A DNA stretch of 64,000 bases from contig CAZRGV010000015.1 in the NCBI GenBank assembly GCA_964599655.1, positions 1 to 64,000 of the forward strand. The letters are read 5' to 3'. The notes below the pieces were generated by a model. It was not told the origin of the DNA and ran no database searches. It was given only the letters and a program-made list of their open reading frames with translations. Shown here in pieces: positions 37,396 to 46,355 of the stretch. A program made the position numbers and the translations under genes. Every line of letters starts with the position of its first letter. Position 1 is the first letter of the stretch. Source of the stretch: CAZRGV01 sp964599655. Its GTDB lineage: Bacteria > Planctomycetota > Planctomycetia > Isosphaerales > Isosphaeraceae.

Positions 37396-37687
37396 GATGC
37401 CATCCTTTCCGTTCCGCGTCGTCTTCGTGTAAGATTCCCCGGCCCGCTGGACCGGATCAGCCCATTCATGATAAGGGCCCTGCCCCCCCTAGATCAACCC
37501 GCCGCCGAACTCAAGGGCGGCTCCAGCGCGACCTCCGGCGTTCGAAACCCGAACCCGAAAAGGCGGGCAGTGTCCGTCGCTCCAGGATGCAAGCGTCCGG
37601 CGATTCCGCTAGAATCAGTGGTTCCTTCGAATTCCCCCGACCCCCGTCCGGTGTCTAGTTGATCTGGGAGCGACTCGCGAGGCCGTC
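37396..37687. other. Intergenic region between divergent FKBP and leuC genes
   Basis: About 290 bp. No leader peptide with leucine codons or attenuator is visible ahead of leuC. Confidence 0.4.
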
Positions 37688-39075
37688 ATGCCGGAAACCT
37701 TGTTCGACAAAGTCTGGAAGCGCCACCAAATCGTCGCAAACGACACGGCGACTTTGCTTTATATCGACCGCCATCTCGTTCACGAGGTGACCAGTCCGCA
37801 GGCCTTCGAGGGGCTTCGGCTGGCTGGCCGGAAGGTTCGGCGCCCCGACCTCACCTTCGCCACGCTCGATCACAACGTTCCGACCGAGAATCAGCTCGAC
37901 ATTCGAGAGCCGATGTCGCGACGACAGGTCGAAACGATGCGGAAAAACTGCCGGGAATTCGGCATCACCCTCTACGATATCGGGAGTGGACACCAGGGAA
38001 TCGTTCACGTCATCGGGCCCGAACTGGGCGCAACGCTCCCCGGCTTGACGATCGTTTGCGGCGACAGCCACACCAGCACCCACGGCGCCTTCGGTGCCCT
38101 GGCCTTCGGCATCGGAACCAGCGAGGTCGAGCACGTCCTGGCCACTCAGACTCTCTGGCAAGGGCCGAAACCCCGGTCGCTGGGCATCGAGGTCACTGGT
38201 CAGCTCCCTCCGGGGCTCGAGCCGAAAGACATCATCCTTGCGGTGATCCGGGCCATCGGCACGGGCGGCGGCACGGGCGCGGTGCTCGAGTACTACGGAT
38301 CGGCCATTCAGGCCCTCTCGATGGAAGGCCGGATGACGATCTGCAACATGTCGATCGAGGCGGGAGCCCGAGCGGGCCTGATCGCTCCCGACGACACCAC
38401 CTTCGAGTACATCGCCCGCGGCAATCGGCCTTTCGCGCCCAGAGGGGCCGCGCTCGAGACCGCCATCGCCGACTGGAAAACCCTCCGCACTGACGACCCC
38501 TCCGCCTTCGATGACCATGTGCGGATCGACGCCTCCTCACTCGTGCCGCAAGTCACTTGGGGCACCAACCCGGCCATGACGGTGGACGTCACCGGCCACG
38601 TTCCGACGCTCGAAGAAATCCCGCCCGCCCTCCGGGACGACGCCACTCGTGCCTTCGAGTACATGGGCCTGACGCCGGGTACACCCATCAGCGAAATCCC
38701 CGTCGATGTCGTCTTCATCGGGTCGTGCACCAATGGCCGGATTGAGGACCTGCGCGCCGCGGCGAAGGTTTTCCAGGGCCGCAAAGTCGCGCCGACGGTC
38801 CGGGCGCTCGTCGTTCCAGGCAGCGAGGAGGTTCGCGCCCAGGCCGTCGCCGAGGGGCTCGACCGGCCGGTTGCAGCATGTGCCTGGCAATGAATCCCGA
38901 CAAGCTCACGCCCGGTCAGCGCTCGGCGAGTACGAGTAACCGTAACTTCGAAGGCCGACAAGGCCCGGGCGGACGGACTCACCTCGTCAGCCCGTCCATG
39001 GCCGCCGCCGCCGCCATCACGGGCCACTTCACCGACGTCCGAGCGCTGCTCCTTGGTGGATTTCGACAGAACTGA
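37688..39075 (+). pseudogene. leuC: 3-isopropylmalate dehydratase large subunit, disrupted near the 3' end
   Basis: Isomerises 2- and 3-isopropylmalate with LeuD, using a 4Fe-4S cluster. Frame 1 (37688-38893) is a normal LeuC through DHNVPTEN, VCGDSHTSTHGAFG, GTGGGTGAVLEYYGSAI, FIGSCTNGRIEDLRAAA and VVPGSEEVRAQAVAEGLDR, then ends in CAWQ. The missing C-terminus follows in another frame (to 39075): GCSMCLAMNPDKLTPGQRSA, STSNRNFEGRQGPGGRTHLV, SPSMAAAAAITGHF. Family comparison puts about 12 residues (34-35 nt) missing near 38860-38868. The frame-1 product lacks two of three cluster cysteines. Since leuD is intact, a sequencing or assembly error is as likely as true inactivation. Confidence 0.85.
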
Positions 39076-39148
39076 CTGACCCGCGGTGGATACGCGGAAT
39101 CCGTGTATCCCGCGATTCGCCGATCCTTCGATCGAGGTCTTCAACATT

Positions 39149-39817
39149 ATGGAACCGTTCATTCAACATCGTGGTCGCGTCGCCGTGCTCGACTGGACCG
39201 ACGTCAACACCGACCTGATCATCCCGGCTCGCTACCTCAAACGGATCGAGCGGACCGGCTACGGCCCCCTACTGTTCGCCGACAAACGTTACGTGCCGGG
39301 CGGCGCGCCCAAGCCCGACGATCCCACATCTCACGGCGCGCTCGCACCCGACTTCCCCTTGAACCGACCCGAGTTCGAGGGGGCGTCGATCCTCGTCGTT
39401 GGCCGGAATTTCGGCTGCGGATCGAGCCGCGAGCACGCCGTCTGGGCCGTCGCTCAGGCGGGCTTTCGCGTGCTGATCGCACCCGGCAAGAACGAAGGCT
39501 TCGCCGACATTTTCGAAGGTAACGCGTTCAACAACGGCCTGCTCCTGATCGAGCTACCCGAGGCCGAGTGGGAGGCGATCGCCGAAGCTGGGAAGAACCC
39601 GAACGGCACCGAGGCCACCGTCAATCTCCAAACCCAGACCGTCACGCTGCACTTGCTTGAAGGTCCCGAGGTCACCTACGAATTCCAGATTCCTGAAACC
39701 CAACGGCAACGGCTCCTCCAGGGACTCGACGCCATTGGCGAGACCCTTCAGCACGAGGACGCCATCCGCGCCTACGAGCAAAATGCCCCCGCCTGGGCGG
39801 TATCGACGAACACCTGA
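39149..39817 (+). CDS. leuD: 3-isopropylmalate dehydratase small subunit
   Basis: Small (swivel) subunit partner of LeuC in leucine synthesis. 222 residues from the ATG at 39149; the frame from 39086 adds a non-conserved leader. Motifs: NTDLIIPARYLKRIERTGYG, ILVVGRNFGCGSSREHAVWA, GFADIFEGNAFNNGLLLIEL and the C-terminal helix RQRLLQGLDAIGETLQHEDAI. Complete and in frame. It follows leuC by 73 bp, the usual order. Confidence 0.95.
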   Translation: MEPFIQHRGRVAVLDWTDVNTDLIIPARYLKRIERTGYGPLLFADKRYVPGGAPKPDDPTSHGALAPDFPLNRPEFEGASILVVGRNFGCGSSREHAVWAVAQAGFRVLIAPGKNEGFADIFEGNAFNNGLLLIELPEAEWEAIAEAGKNPNGTEATVNLQTQTVTLHLLEGPEVTYEFQIPETQRQRLLQGLDAIGETLQHEDAIRAYEQNAPAWAVSTNT

Positions 39818-39939
39818 TCCCGGATTCGGCCGGATCACGGCCAGCAACGGGATCACGACGGCCTCGGACCGTGCTCGAGGTTCGCCGGTTCTTTGGTCAA
39901 GCTGGCGGTCGGCGTCTGAGGCGTGATTCAGGGAAAAAG

Positions 39940-40010
39940 CTACCCGGCCAGGATTCGAACCTGGAAAAGCAGGACCAAAACCTGCTGTGATACCGTTTCA
40001 CCACCGGGTA
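39940..40010 (-). tRNA. tRNA-Gln(TTG)
   Basis: 71-nt cloverleaf on the minus strand: acceptor stem TACCCGG/CCGGGTA (40010-40004 with 39947-39941), D-arm with GGTGAAACGGTATCAC, anticodon stem GCAGG/CCTGC with loop TTTTGGT giving anticodon TTG, and T-arm CCAGG-TTCGAAT-CCTGG. Discriminator G; CCA is not encoded. A TTTTT tract follows directly, a likely termination site. The intact D- and T-arms rule out a fragment. Confidence 0.95.
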
Positions 40011-40021
40011 AGGATGGAAGT

Positions 40022-40030
40022 AGTGTAGCA
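40022..40030 (-). promoter_or_regulatory. Extended -10 promoter candidate for tRNA-Gln
   Basis: On the minus strand the sequence TGCTACACT (extended -10, TGnTACACT) lies about 12 bp ahead of the tRNA 5' end. That spacing suits a start just before the mature 5' end. The -35 region is poor. Confidence 0.4.
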
Positions 40031-40254
40031 ATCCTGGGCGAAATCGAAAAGGGAAGTCGGACCATCCCTCGAAGAACGTTTCGATTCCCTGCCAGGCGGG
40101 CGGCTTCGGGTAAACCCGCACTTGGTTTCGAGCCATCCCATCAGGCGGGCGACCGATCCAACTCGCCCGAAACCCGGACGAACCGTGACGTCGCGTCGAA
40201 GGCCGGTCCCTGGTCAACATCGGCCGCGATCCATGAAGGATCGCGGGCTTCCCC
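40031..40254. other. Intergenic region, no gene seen
   Basis: About 220 bp between the tRNA promoter and a minus-strand gene end; no element recognised. Confidence 0.3.
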
Positions 40255-41439
40255 CTACGGTGACGGGTCAGCGCCGGAGAACTGGATCCGGGAAAGCCCC
40301 GCGTCGTGGATGAGCGTCACGAGTCCCACGACCTTACGGTACGGCGTGCTTTCGGGTGCCTTGATCACGATGGGTCGCGAAGCATCCTGCCCGGCGATCT
40401 CTTTGAGCGCATCGCGGAGCGAGGTTTCATCGAGGTTCTTACCATCCAGCCGCATCGAGCCGTCGTTCGAAATCTCGATCGTCGTGGGGACGACCGCCCC
40501 ACGGGAGTCCGCCACGAGGGGGCCGACATCGACACCTTCAGGGGCAAACTGACCACCTTCTCGGAGGGCGAAGAACCCGTAGCTCTGTTCGAGCAGGCTC
40601 ATCGTCCCGGCCATCGCCCCTTTGCCCACGGTCCAGAGCCGCCCATCGAACTCCTGGCGAACCCTCGGGAAAATGATGGAAAACTGGATCTGATTGGGTC
40701 CGCCCGTCCCGACCTGTCCGGCGACACGATACGAGGATCCCGTTTCCTCGGACTGGAAACGCCCGGTCACGACGCCCGCCTCGCCAACCTTCAGGTCGAG
40801 CGTTCCCGCCCACTGGCCATTCGAGAACAGGCGGTAGCGGCCTTCGAAGTCGCTCGCGAGGACATTCCGTCCCAGGGACGGCTTGCCTCGCTCCTCGGAT
40901 CGCTCGAGGGGGGATTTCGTCAGCGTGTAGAGCTTCGAGGGGGAAAGGGCCACCAATCGCTGACCCTCCTTGCCCTCGGTGACAAACTGGATGTCTCCAC
41001 CCTGACCTTCGGGAACGACCTGCCCGGAGTCGAGATCGAGTCGAAAGCCGTCGAAGAGAATCAAGCCGTTTCCCCTCGCCAGCTTCGTCGTCGCGGGGCC
41101 CGCTTCGAAGGTATCGAATCGCTCGACGACAAGGATCGGGATCAGATCGCCCTCCGCTCCCCCAGCCTGCGGCTTTCGAAGCGCGGGAGAGACGAGCAGT
41201 CGAGCCGGATTCCCCTGGTCCGTCACAACCACGATCAGGGCCGAACGCGTCCCCTGGAGCACGATCGGCAAGGCGCCAATCTCCTTGATGGTCAACTGAT
41301 CGTGCGCTGTGGCGATCTGGCTCCCGGGCAGATCCGCGAGGACTCGACCTTCGAGCCGATCAAAATCGTCGGCCGCCCTCGAACCCGCACCAAGCAGCGA
41401 GGCCAGAACGATCGGAACAAAAACCACTCTGGATATCAT
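40255..41439 (-). CDS. Exported protein with ExbD/TolR-like C-terminal domain
   Basis: 394 residues from the ATG at 41439 with AAAGGA about 8 nt upstream. Signal peptide 1-23 (VVFVPIVLASLLGAGSRAA). A beta-rich middle (about 25-300) has FDGFRLDLDSGQVV, GRYRLFSNGQWAGTLDLKVGEAG and a barrel-like segment (VAGQVGTGGPNQIQFSIIFP). The C-terminal 80 residues (TTIEISNDGSMRLDGKNLDETSLRDAL ... PIVIKAPESTPYRKVVGLVTLIHDAGLSRI) match the periplasmic domain of ExbD/TolR but lack that family's N-terminal membrane helix. No ExbB or TonB neighbour. Function unknown. Confidence 0.6.
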   Translation of the reverse strand: MISRVVFVPIVLASLLGAGSRAADDFDRLEGRVLADLPGSQIATAHDQLTIKEIGALPIVLQGTRSALIVVVTDQGNPARLLVSPALRKPQAGGAEGDLIPILVVERFDTFEAGPATTKLARGNGLILFDGFRLDLDSGQVVPEGQGGDIQFVTEGKEGQRLVALSPSKLYTLTKSPLERSEERGKPSLGRNVLASDFEGRYRLFSNGQWAGTLDLKVGEAGVVTGRFQSEETGSSYRVAGQVGTGGPNQIQFSIIFPRVRQEFDGRLWTVGKGAMAGTMSLLEQSYGFFALREGGQFAPEGVDVGPLVADSRGAVVPTTIEISNDGSMRLDGKNLDETSLRDALKEIAGQDASRPIVIKAPESTPYRKVVGLVTLIHDAGLSRIQFSGADPSP

Positions 41440-42129
41440 GAGTTTGTTCCTTTTTGAGAGAGTCAGACAGCTCTGACGGAAGGCGATACTCGACCTTGCC
41501 CCGGCGTTTCCACTCCACGTGGTGACAGTCACTGGGACTGAGTCGCATCGATCCAACGCTCAAGAACCGCAGAGGTTGCGAACTTCGTCGGGATCGGCGC
41601 GCCGTTTTCGAATACTTGAAGAGGCGATGCGTCGAGGAGACAGACAAAGCCCGGCCGGGCCACCCCGGCCGGTTTCGGCCCTCCCGCCGAGCCGGCCGGG
41701 CACTCCCCCATTCCCGCGCGCTCGATCGACCTCGAGCCAGATCCAGTGTGCCCTCTCGTGGAGCCGCCTGCCAGATCTGGCCACTCCGAGAACCGAAAAA
41801 GCGGGCGTGCACGAGATCACTCGTCCCCGGCGGGACGCAACCGACACGTGCACGAGGACTGAGCCCCTCAGAGGGGGAGGTTCGCTCCGCCAGGTTCGAG
41901 ATCCCCCAGGTTCGGGCTCGACCCTCAAGAGCGATCTCTCGCAGACGCATTGAAACACGCCGTCTTGAACCAGAGCGTCGACCCGACGAGGATCGCCCGT
42001 CGATGTGGTCAGTCACGTCGGGACGATCCGATGATGCCGCGCATTGATTGACCATGATCCTTGGGCCGTCTTACAATCCAATCTGCCCCTCGTGTTTACC
42101 CGGGTCGTCCTCCGTGTGGAGTCAACACG
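41440..42129. other. 690-bp stretch with no recognisable gene
   Basis: The longest unexplained gap in the window. Open frames on both strands are basic and low in hydrophobic periodicity. No tRNA, hairpin-plus-T terminator or repeat noticed. It separates two divergently transcribed genes, so it should hold both promoters. Confidence 0.4.
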
Positions 42130-42906
42130 ATGCAACTGAACTACTCGGACGATGGTCCAGGGCCAGTTGTCGTCCTGCTCCATGGATTTCCGCTCGACCA
42201 CACGATGTGGGACGCGCAGCGAACCTCGCTGGGTTCGATCTATCGCGTGATCGCCCCCGATCTTCGGGGGCACGGCGAATCCGCCGCGCCGGAAGGGGTC
42301 TACACCATCGATGGCATGGCCGACGATGTGATCGAATTGCTGGATGATCTGGGCATCCACGAACCGGTCGTCCTCGGCGGACTCTCAATGGGTGGCTACA
42401 TTGCCCTTTCCATCGCGATCCGATACCCCACCCGGCTTCGCGGCCTCATGCTGATCAATACGAAGGCCTCGGCCGATACGCCGGAAACCGCTCGCATCCG
42501 CGAGGAACTCGCCCGTGAGGTCGAGTCGTCGGGCTCGGGCAATTCCGTCGTCTCGACCATGCTTCCGAAACTCTTCGCTCCCATCACAAAAGAACGGCAC
42601 CCTGAATTGATCGAGCGGATGCACAAGGTGATGAGTCGAACGACGACGCGATCCCTCGCGGGGTGTCTTCGAGGAATGGCCATTCGTCCCGATCGGACGG
42701 CGGATCTCTCAAAGATCGCGATACCGACGCTCGTCATCGCCGGCTCGGACGACCAGTTGATTCCGCTCGAGGAATCGCAGCGAATGGCCGATCGGCTTCC
42801 GCGTTCGCGGTTCGTGGTCATCCCCGGCGCGGGCCATCTGGCTCCTCTGGAGAATCCCGCGACGACAAATGATGCGATCCTTTCGTTTTTGAACTCATTA
42901 CCCTGA
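42130..42906 (+). CDS. Alpha/beta-hydrolase fold protein
   Basis: 258 residues from the ATG at 42130 with GGAG about 9 nt upstream. Core motifs: oxyanion-hole VVVLLHGFPLDHTMWD, RVIAPDLRGHGES, the nucleophile elbow GLSMGGYIAL (Ser about 95), the acid in VIAGSDDQLIPLEES and the histidine in PGAGHLAPLENP. This is a complete Ser-Asp-His triad as in 3-oxoadipate enol-lactonase-like and related esterases. Cytoplasmic; substrate not inferable from the neighbourhood. Confidence 0.88.
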   Translation: MQLNYSDDGPGPVVVLLHGFPLDHTMWDAQRTSLGSIYRVIAPDLRGHGESAAPEGVYTIDGMADDVIELLDDLGIHEPVVLGGLSMGGYIALSIAIRYPTRLRGLMLINTKASADTPETARIREELAREVESSGSGNSVVSTMLPKLFAPITKERHPELIERMHKVMSRTTTRSLAGCLRGMAIRPDRTADLSKIAIPTLVIAGSDDQLIPLEESQRMADRLPRSRFVVIPGAGHLAPLENPATTNDAILSFLNSLP

Positions 42907-43330
42907 TCTCAGAGGCCCGACGGCTCGAACTTCGATTCCAACGGCCACGACGCGGCACGCCGTGGCTCCGTGCTCGCAATCCGTCAAAGTCCCGCGAATT
43001 TCCTGGATCCCTCTGATCGCATTTAGGAACGACAGGGTCGGACGGAACCTTCTCCGACCCGGAGGCCCTGCCCCCCCTTCGTCGCTTGGTCTTGGCGTGC
43101 GCCTGGATTCCTCAACAAGGCTGCAGGATGGCTTCGTTGAATCTCCTGCCCGACGTTCTCACGATCCTTTCCACGAATCTGACGCCGTCCGTCTCCCGAT
43201 GAATCGCGCGGGACCCCTTGTCAGGCGGGGTTCCAGCCTCGATAATCCGCCAAAGGCAGACACAACGTTTCCCCATCGCGTCAAAGCCCCGGTCAACTCG
43301 GGCTCAACGGACGTAAACAGGCCGAGGCTG
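42907..43330. other. 424-bp stretch ahead of RNase D
   Basis: The rnd frame is open back to 42962, but that extension is non-conserved in composition (Pro/Ser/Arg-rich) and has no binding site. No other element recognised. Confidence 0.4.
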
Positions 43331-44554
43331 ATGGCCGATCACTCGAATGATTCCCTGATCACGACTCCGAGAGCGCTCCGCGAGGTCGTTGAACATCTTC
43401 GAAATTCCGGGCGATTCGCGTTCGATACCGAGTTCGTATCCGAGGACACGTTCGAGCCGGTTCTCGGACTCCTCCAGGTCGCCACTCGCGAACGTCTCGT
43501 CGCAATCGATCCCCTCGCTGTACGCGACCTCTCACCCCTCTGGGACGTCCTGGTCGACCCCTCCGTCGAAGTGGTCATGCACGCGGCGGGGGAGGACCTG
43601 CGAATCTGCCGACTTCAGTCCGGGCGGCTTCCCGAACGCGTTGTCGACGTGCAGATCGCGGCCGGCCTCGTCGGGTTCGGTTACCCGATCTCGCTGGGGA
43701 ACCTCGTCCAGAACACGCTGAAAGTCACCCTCGCTGGCGGCGAGACCCGCACCGACTGGCGTCGCCGGCCACTCAGTCCGGCCCAGATTCGATATGCGCT
43801 GGACGACGTCCGGCACCTGCTGGATGTCGCCGACGAGATGTCCAACCGGCTCGCAACGCTCGGGCGGATCGCCTGGGCCGAGGACGAGTTTCAAGACCAG
43901 CTCCGCTCGATCGAGGCCCGAGACGAGTCGGAGCGTTGGCGGCGCCTCTCCGGTTTGCATCAGCTCACTCGCCGGGGACTCGAGATCGCGCGTCAAATCT
44001 GGGAATGGCGTCGCAACGAAGCCCGTCGCTCCAATCGTCCGCTCCGGCACGTCATGCGAGACGACCTCATCGTCGCCATCGCCAAGCGGCAGCCCTCGAG
44101 CCGACGCGACCTCGAAGCCCTTCGCGACTTCAATCGTCCACATCTGCTCGCCCGATCGGCCGAAATCGTGGACCTGATCGCCGAGGCCCAGAAGATCCCC
44201 TCGGACGAGCTTCCCGAATACGCCGAGCGGCACGAGGAAGGGCCGGGCCTGAGCATGGTCATCAGCCTCCTGGCGGCGACCTTGAACCGCTGTTGCGCCC
44301 AGCAACGTGTCGCGACCGGACTCGTCGGCTCGAACGCGGACCTCAAGGAACTCGTGCGATGGCACCTGGCCAGCCAGCCAGGAATCCGAGCGCCGAAGCT
44401 CGCTCAGGGCTGGCGGGGTGAGGTCTGCGGACAGGCCCTGATCGACGTGCTTTCCGGACGGAGGGCCCTCCGAATCGCCGATCCCGAAGCCGACGTCCCG
44501 ATCGTGATCGATCCGATCCAGGACGTCCCTCCCTCCCCGCATTCCACCGGCTGA
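43331..44554 (+). CDS. rnd: Ribonuclease D-like 3'-5' exonuclease
   Basis: DEDD-family exonuclease that trims tRNA precursors and other RNAs. 407 residues from the ATG at 43331. The exonuclease domain has Exo I FDTEFV (D32, E34), Exo II HAAGEDLRICR and Exo III YALDDVRHLLDV (Y...D), so all four acidic residues are present. An HRDC domain (about 210-290, RRGLEIARQIWEWRRNEARRSNRPLRHVMRDDLIVAIAKRQP region) follows, then a second helical domain. The C-terminal 25 residues are acidic/proline-rich. Confidence 0.92.
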   Translation: MADHSNDSLITTPRALREVVEHLRNSGRFAFDTEFVSEDTFEPVLGLLQVATRERLVAIDPLAVRDLSPLWDVLVDPSVEVVMHAAGEDLRICRLQSGRLPERVVDVQIAAGLVGFGYPISLGNLVQNTLKVTLAGGETRTDWRRRPLSPAQIRYALDDVRHLLDVADEMSNRLATLGRIAWAEDEFQDQLRSIEARDESERWRRLSGLHQLTRRGLEIARQIWEWRRNEARRSNRPLRHVMRDDLIVAIAKRQPSSRRDLEALRDFNRPHLLARSAEIVDLIAEAQKIPSDELPEYAERHEEGPGLSMVISLLAATLNRCCAQQRVATGLVGSNADLKELVRWHLASQPGIRAPKLAQGWRGEVCGQALIDVLSGRRALRIADPEADVPIVIDPIQDVPPSPHSTG

Positions 44555-44577
44555 GTCCGATTTCCGGAAGATCCATC

Positions 44578-44618
44578 ATTGAAATATATTGATATTTATT
44601 CAATTATTTCAATACTTT
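44578..44618 (+). promoter_or_regulatory. AT-rich nested dyad with overlapping promoter ahead of the amino-sugar operon
   Basis: Outer inverted repeat ATTGAAAT (44578-44585) / ATTTCAAT (44606-44613) encloses a second, ATTGA (44588-44592) / TCAAT (44600-44604), with nearly the same centre. A promoter TTGATA (44589-44594), 18-bp spacer, TACTTT (44613-44618) overlaps it, placing the start about 15-20 nt ahead of the ATG at 44640. This looks like an operator for a dimeric repressor. Confidence 0.5.
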
Positions 44619-44639
44619 TGATGATATGAGGCCGACATC

Positions 44640-45482
44640 ATGACCCGCATTCTGAGCTGTTTCACGAATTGTTATGGCCCGTCTGGCGTCCGTGTGGCGG
44701 TGGAGCGGATTCGAGAGACCGGAATCCACCACCTCGAACTGGCCCTTCGGGGACACAACTTCGGCGGCCTGATCATCCCCGAAGAGGTGGTCATCACCGA
44801 GAAGGCCGACGACGCGACCGCTCAGGCGTTTTGCGAACTCCTCCGCAAACACGATGTCGGCGTCAGCGGCTGCAACGTCGGAGGCGCGGACATTCGCACC
44901 GAGGAAGGCGTCGCCTTGACCCAGCGCCGCATCCAGTTCGCGAAGCGATGGTTCGACGTCGCGGTGGTCGTCTCTGGCGCGGGGCAGCCAACCAATGAGG
45001 CCGAGCGTGCGCTCATCCTTCAGAACCTTCGGCGCCTCGGCGACACGGCGGGAGAACTCGGCGTCACCATCGCCCTCGAGACGCACAAGGGACCAACACA
45101 GAACGCCGCCGCGATGCTCGCCTTGATGGACGACCTGAAACATCCGCATGTCTTGCTCAACTTCGACACGGGCAACATCGCCTACTACAATCAGGGGGTC
45201 AACCCAGCCGACGAACTGGTGAAGGTGGCTCACCTGGTCCGAAACGTCCACCTGAAGGATAATCGCGGCGGCTTCGAGGACTGGTACTTTCCCGCCCTTG
45301 GCGAGGGGGGAGCCGTCAATTTCCGCCGGATTCGCGAGATCCTCGATGGCGTCGGCTTCCAGGGCCCGTACACCATCGAAATCGAAGGGATCGGCGGCGA
45401 GCCGGAGCCTGGCCTCGACGGCCGTCAGGAGCGGATCCGCAAGAGCGTGGAACACCTCCGGACGTGCGGCTACTTCGATTGA
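44640..45482 (+). CDS. Sugar phosphate isomerase/epimerase (AP endonuclease 2-like TIM barrel)
   Basis: 280 residues with the metal-binding TIM-barrel layout of xylose isomerase-like epimerases: ILSCFTNCYGPSGVR at strand 1, HHLELALRGHNFGG, SGCNVGGADIRT, LGVTIALETHKGPTQNAAAML (metal Glu and His), HVLLNFDTGNIAYYNQG (Asp), NVHLKDNRGGFEDWYFPALGEGG (His, Lys-Asp) and YTIEIEGIGGEP. First gene of a four-gene operon with nagB, a PIG-L deacetylase and an MFS transporter. GAGG precedes the ATG. Confidence 0.85.
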   Translation: MTRILSCFTNCYGPSGVRVAVERIRETGIHHLELALRGHNFGGLIIPEEVVITEKADDATAQAFCELLRKHDVGVSGCNVGGADIRTEEGVALTQRRIQFAKRWFDVAVVVSGAGQPTNEAERALILQNLRRLGDTAGELGVTIALETHKGPTQNAAAMLALMDDLKHPHVLLNFDTGNIAYYNQGVNPADELVKVAHLVRNVHLKDNRGGFEDWYFPALGEGGAVNFRRIREILDGVGFQGPYTIEIEGIGGEPEPGLDGRQERIRKSVEHLRTCGYFD

Positions 45483-45521
45483 CGGGCACTCCGTCGCCGG
45501 GGACGGAAAGGCGGTCAGCTC

Positions 45522-46355
45522 ATGGACCTCTGGCACTTGATGGCAATCCCCCGAGGCGAACTCGGTCGCGGCACCTCCGTGAAGGTTCGCTTCGGCGGCG
45601 ATGCGGACAACCTGGCACACGCCATGGCCGAGGAAATGGCGCAGGTCATCCGGTCGAACAACGCGGCGGCCAGGCCTACCTGCCTGATCGTCCCCGTCGG
45701 TCCCGTGGGTCAATACCCAATCCTGGCGCGCATCCTCGCCGAGGAATCGCTTCGATGCGATCGCTTGAGCTTCATCAACATGGATGAGTTTCTCGATGAA
45801 GAAACCGGCGGCTGGATCGATCCGGCGCATCCGTTGAGCTTTCGGGGATTCATGGAGCGGTCGTTCTTCGACCGGCTGCCGCCGCGGCTCGGCTTCCGTG
45901 CCGAGAATCGGATCTTCCCCGACCCGAGGAACCTCGACGCTCTCGCCGAGGCGATCGCCGATCGAGGCGGCGTGGACGTTTGCTTTGGCGGAATCGGCCT
46001 GAATGGTCACCTCGCGTTCAACGAGCCGGAATCGGTTCACCCCGAGGTCTTCGCGGCTCGACCCACCCGGATCGTCAGCCTGGCGCCGGAGTCGAGGGCC
46101 CACATGGCCGTGAATCTCTCGTGTGCCCTCGACTTGATCCCGAGGCGGGCCGTCACCATCGGAATGAAGGAGATCCTCGCGGCCAGGCGCATCAGCCTTT
46201 ACGCCAATCGCCCGTGGCAACGTGGCGTGGTCCGATTGGCGTTACACGGGCCGGTCCATCCCTCCTGTCCCGCCTCGTACATTCAGCGGCATCCCGACGC
46301 GACCCTGACGGTCTCGGATTTCGTGGCCGAGGCCGCCGAGGTTCAACTCCGATGA
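45522..46355 (+). CDS. nagB: Glucosamine-6-phosphate deaminase/isomerase
   Basis: 277 residues. NagB fold: LIVPVGPVGQYPIL (phosphate loop), LSFINMDEFLDEETG (general base Asp pair), GGVDVCFGGIGLNGHLAFNEP (signature with catalytic His) and a C-terminal lid segment. Less like canonical NagB around the active-site approach (MDEFLDEETGGWIDPAHPLSF) than the copy at 7891. It overlaps the next gene by ATGA and follows the epimerase by 39 bp, so the operon is tightly coupled. The probable role is entry of an amino sugar into glycolysis. Confidence 0.82.
   Translation: MDLWHLMAIPRGELGRGTSVKVRFGGDADNLAHAMAEEMAQVIRSNNAAARPTCLIVPVGPVGQYPILARILAEESLRCDRLSFINMDEFLDEETGGWIDPAHPLSFRGFMERSFFDRLPPRLGFRAENRIFPDPRNLDALAEAIADRGGVDVCFGGIGLNGHLAFNEPESVHPEVFAARPTRIVSLAPESRAHMAVNLSCALDLIPRRAVTIGMKEILAARRISLYANRPWQRGVVRLALHGPVHPSCPASYIQRHPDATLTVSDFVAEAAEVQLR

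Noticed and set aside
38840..38900. Programmed frameshift in leuC
   Set aside because: No slippery heptamer is seen, and about 12 conserved residues are missing, which a frameshift cannot supply; a deletion or assembly fault fits better.
42962..43330. 123-codon N-terminal extension of RNase D
   Set aside because: No binding site, low-complexity composition, and homologous RNase D proteins begin close to the ATG at 43331.
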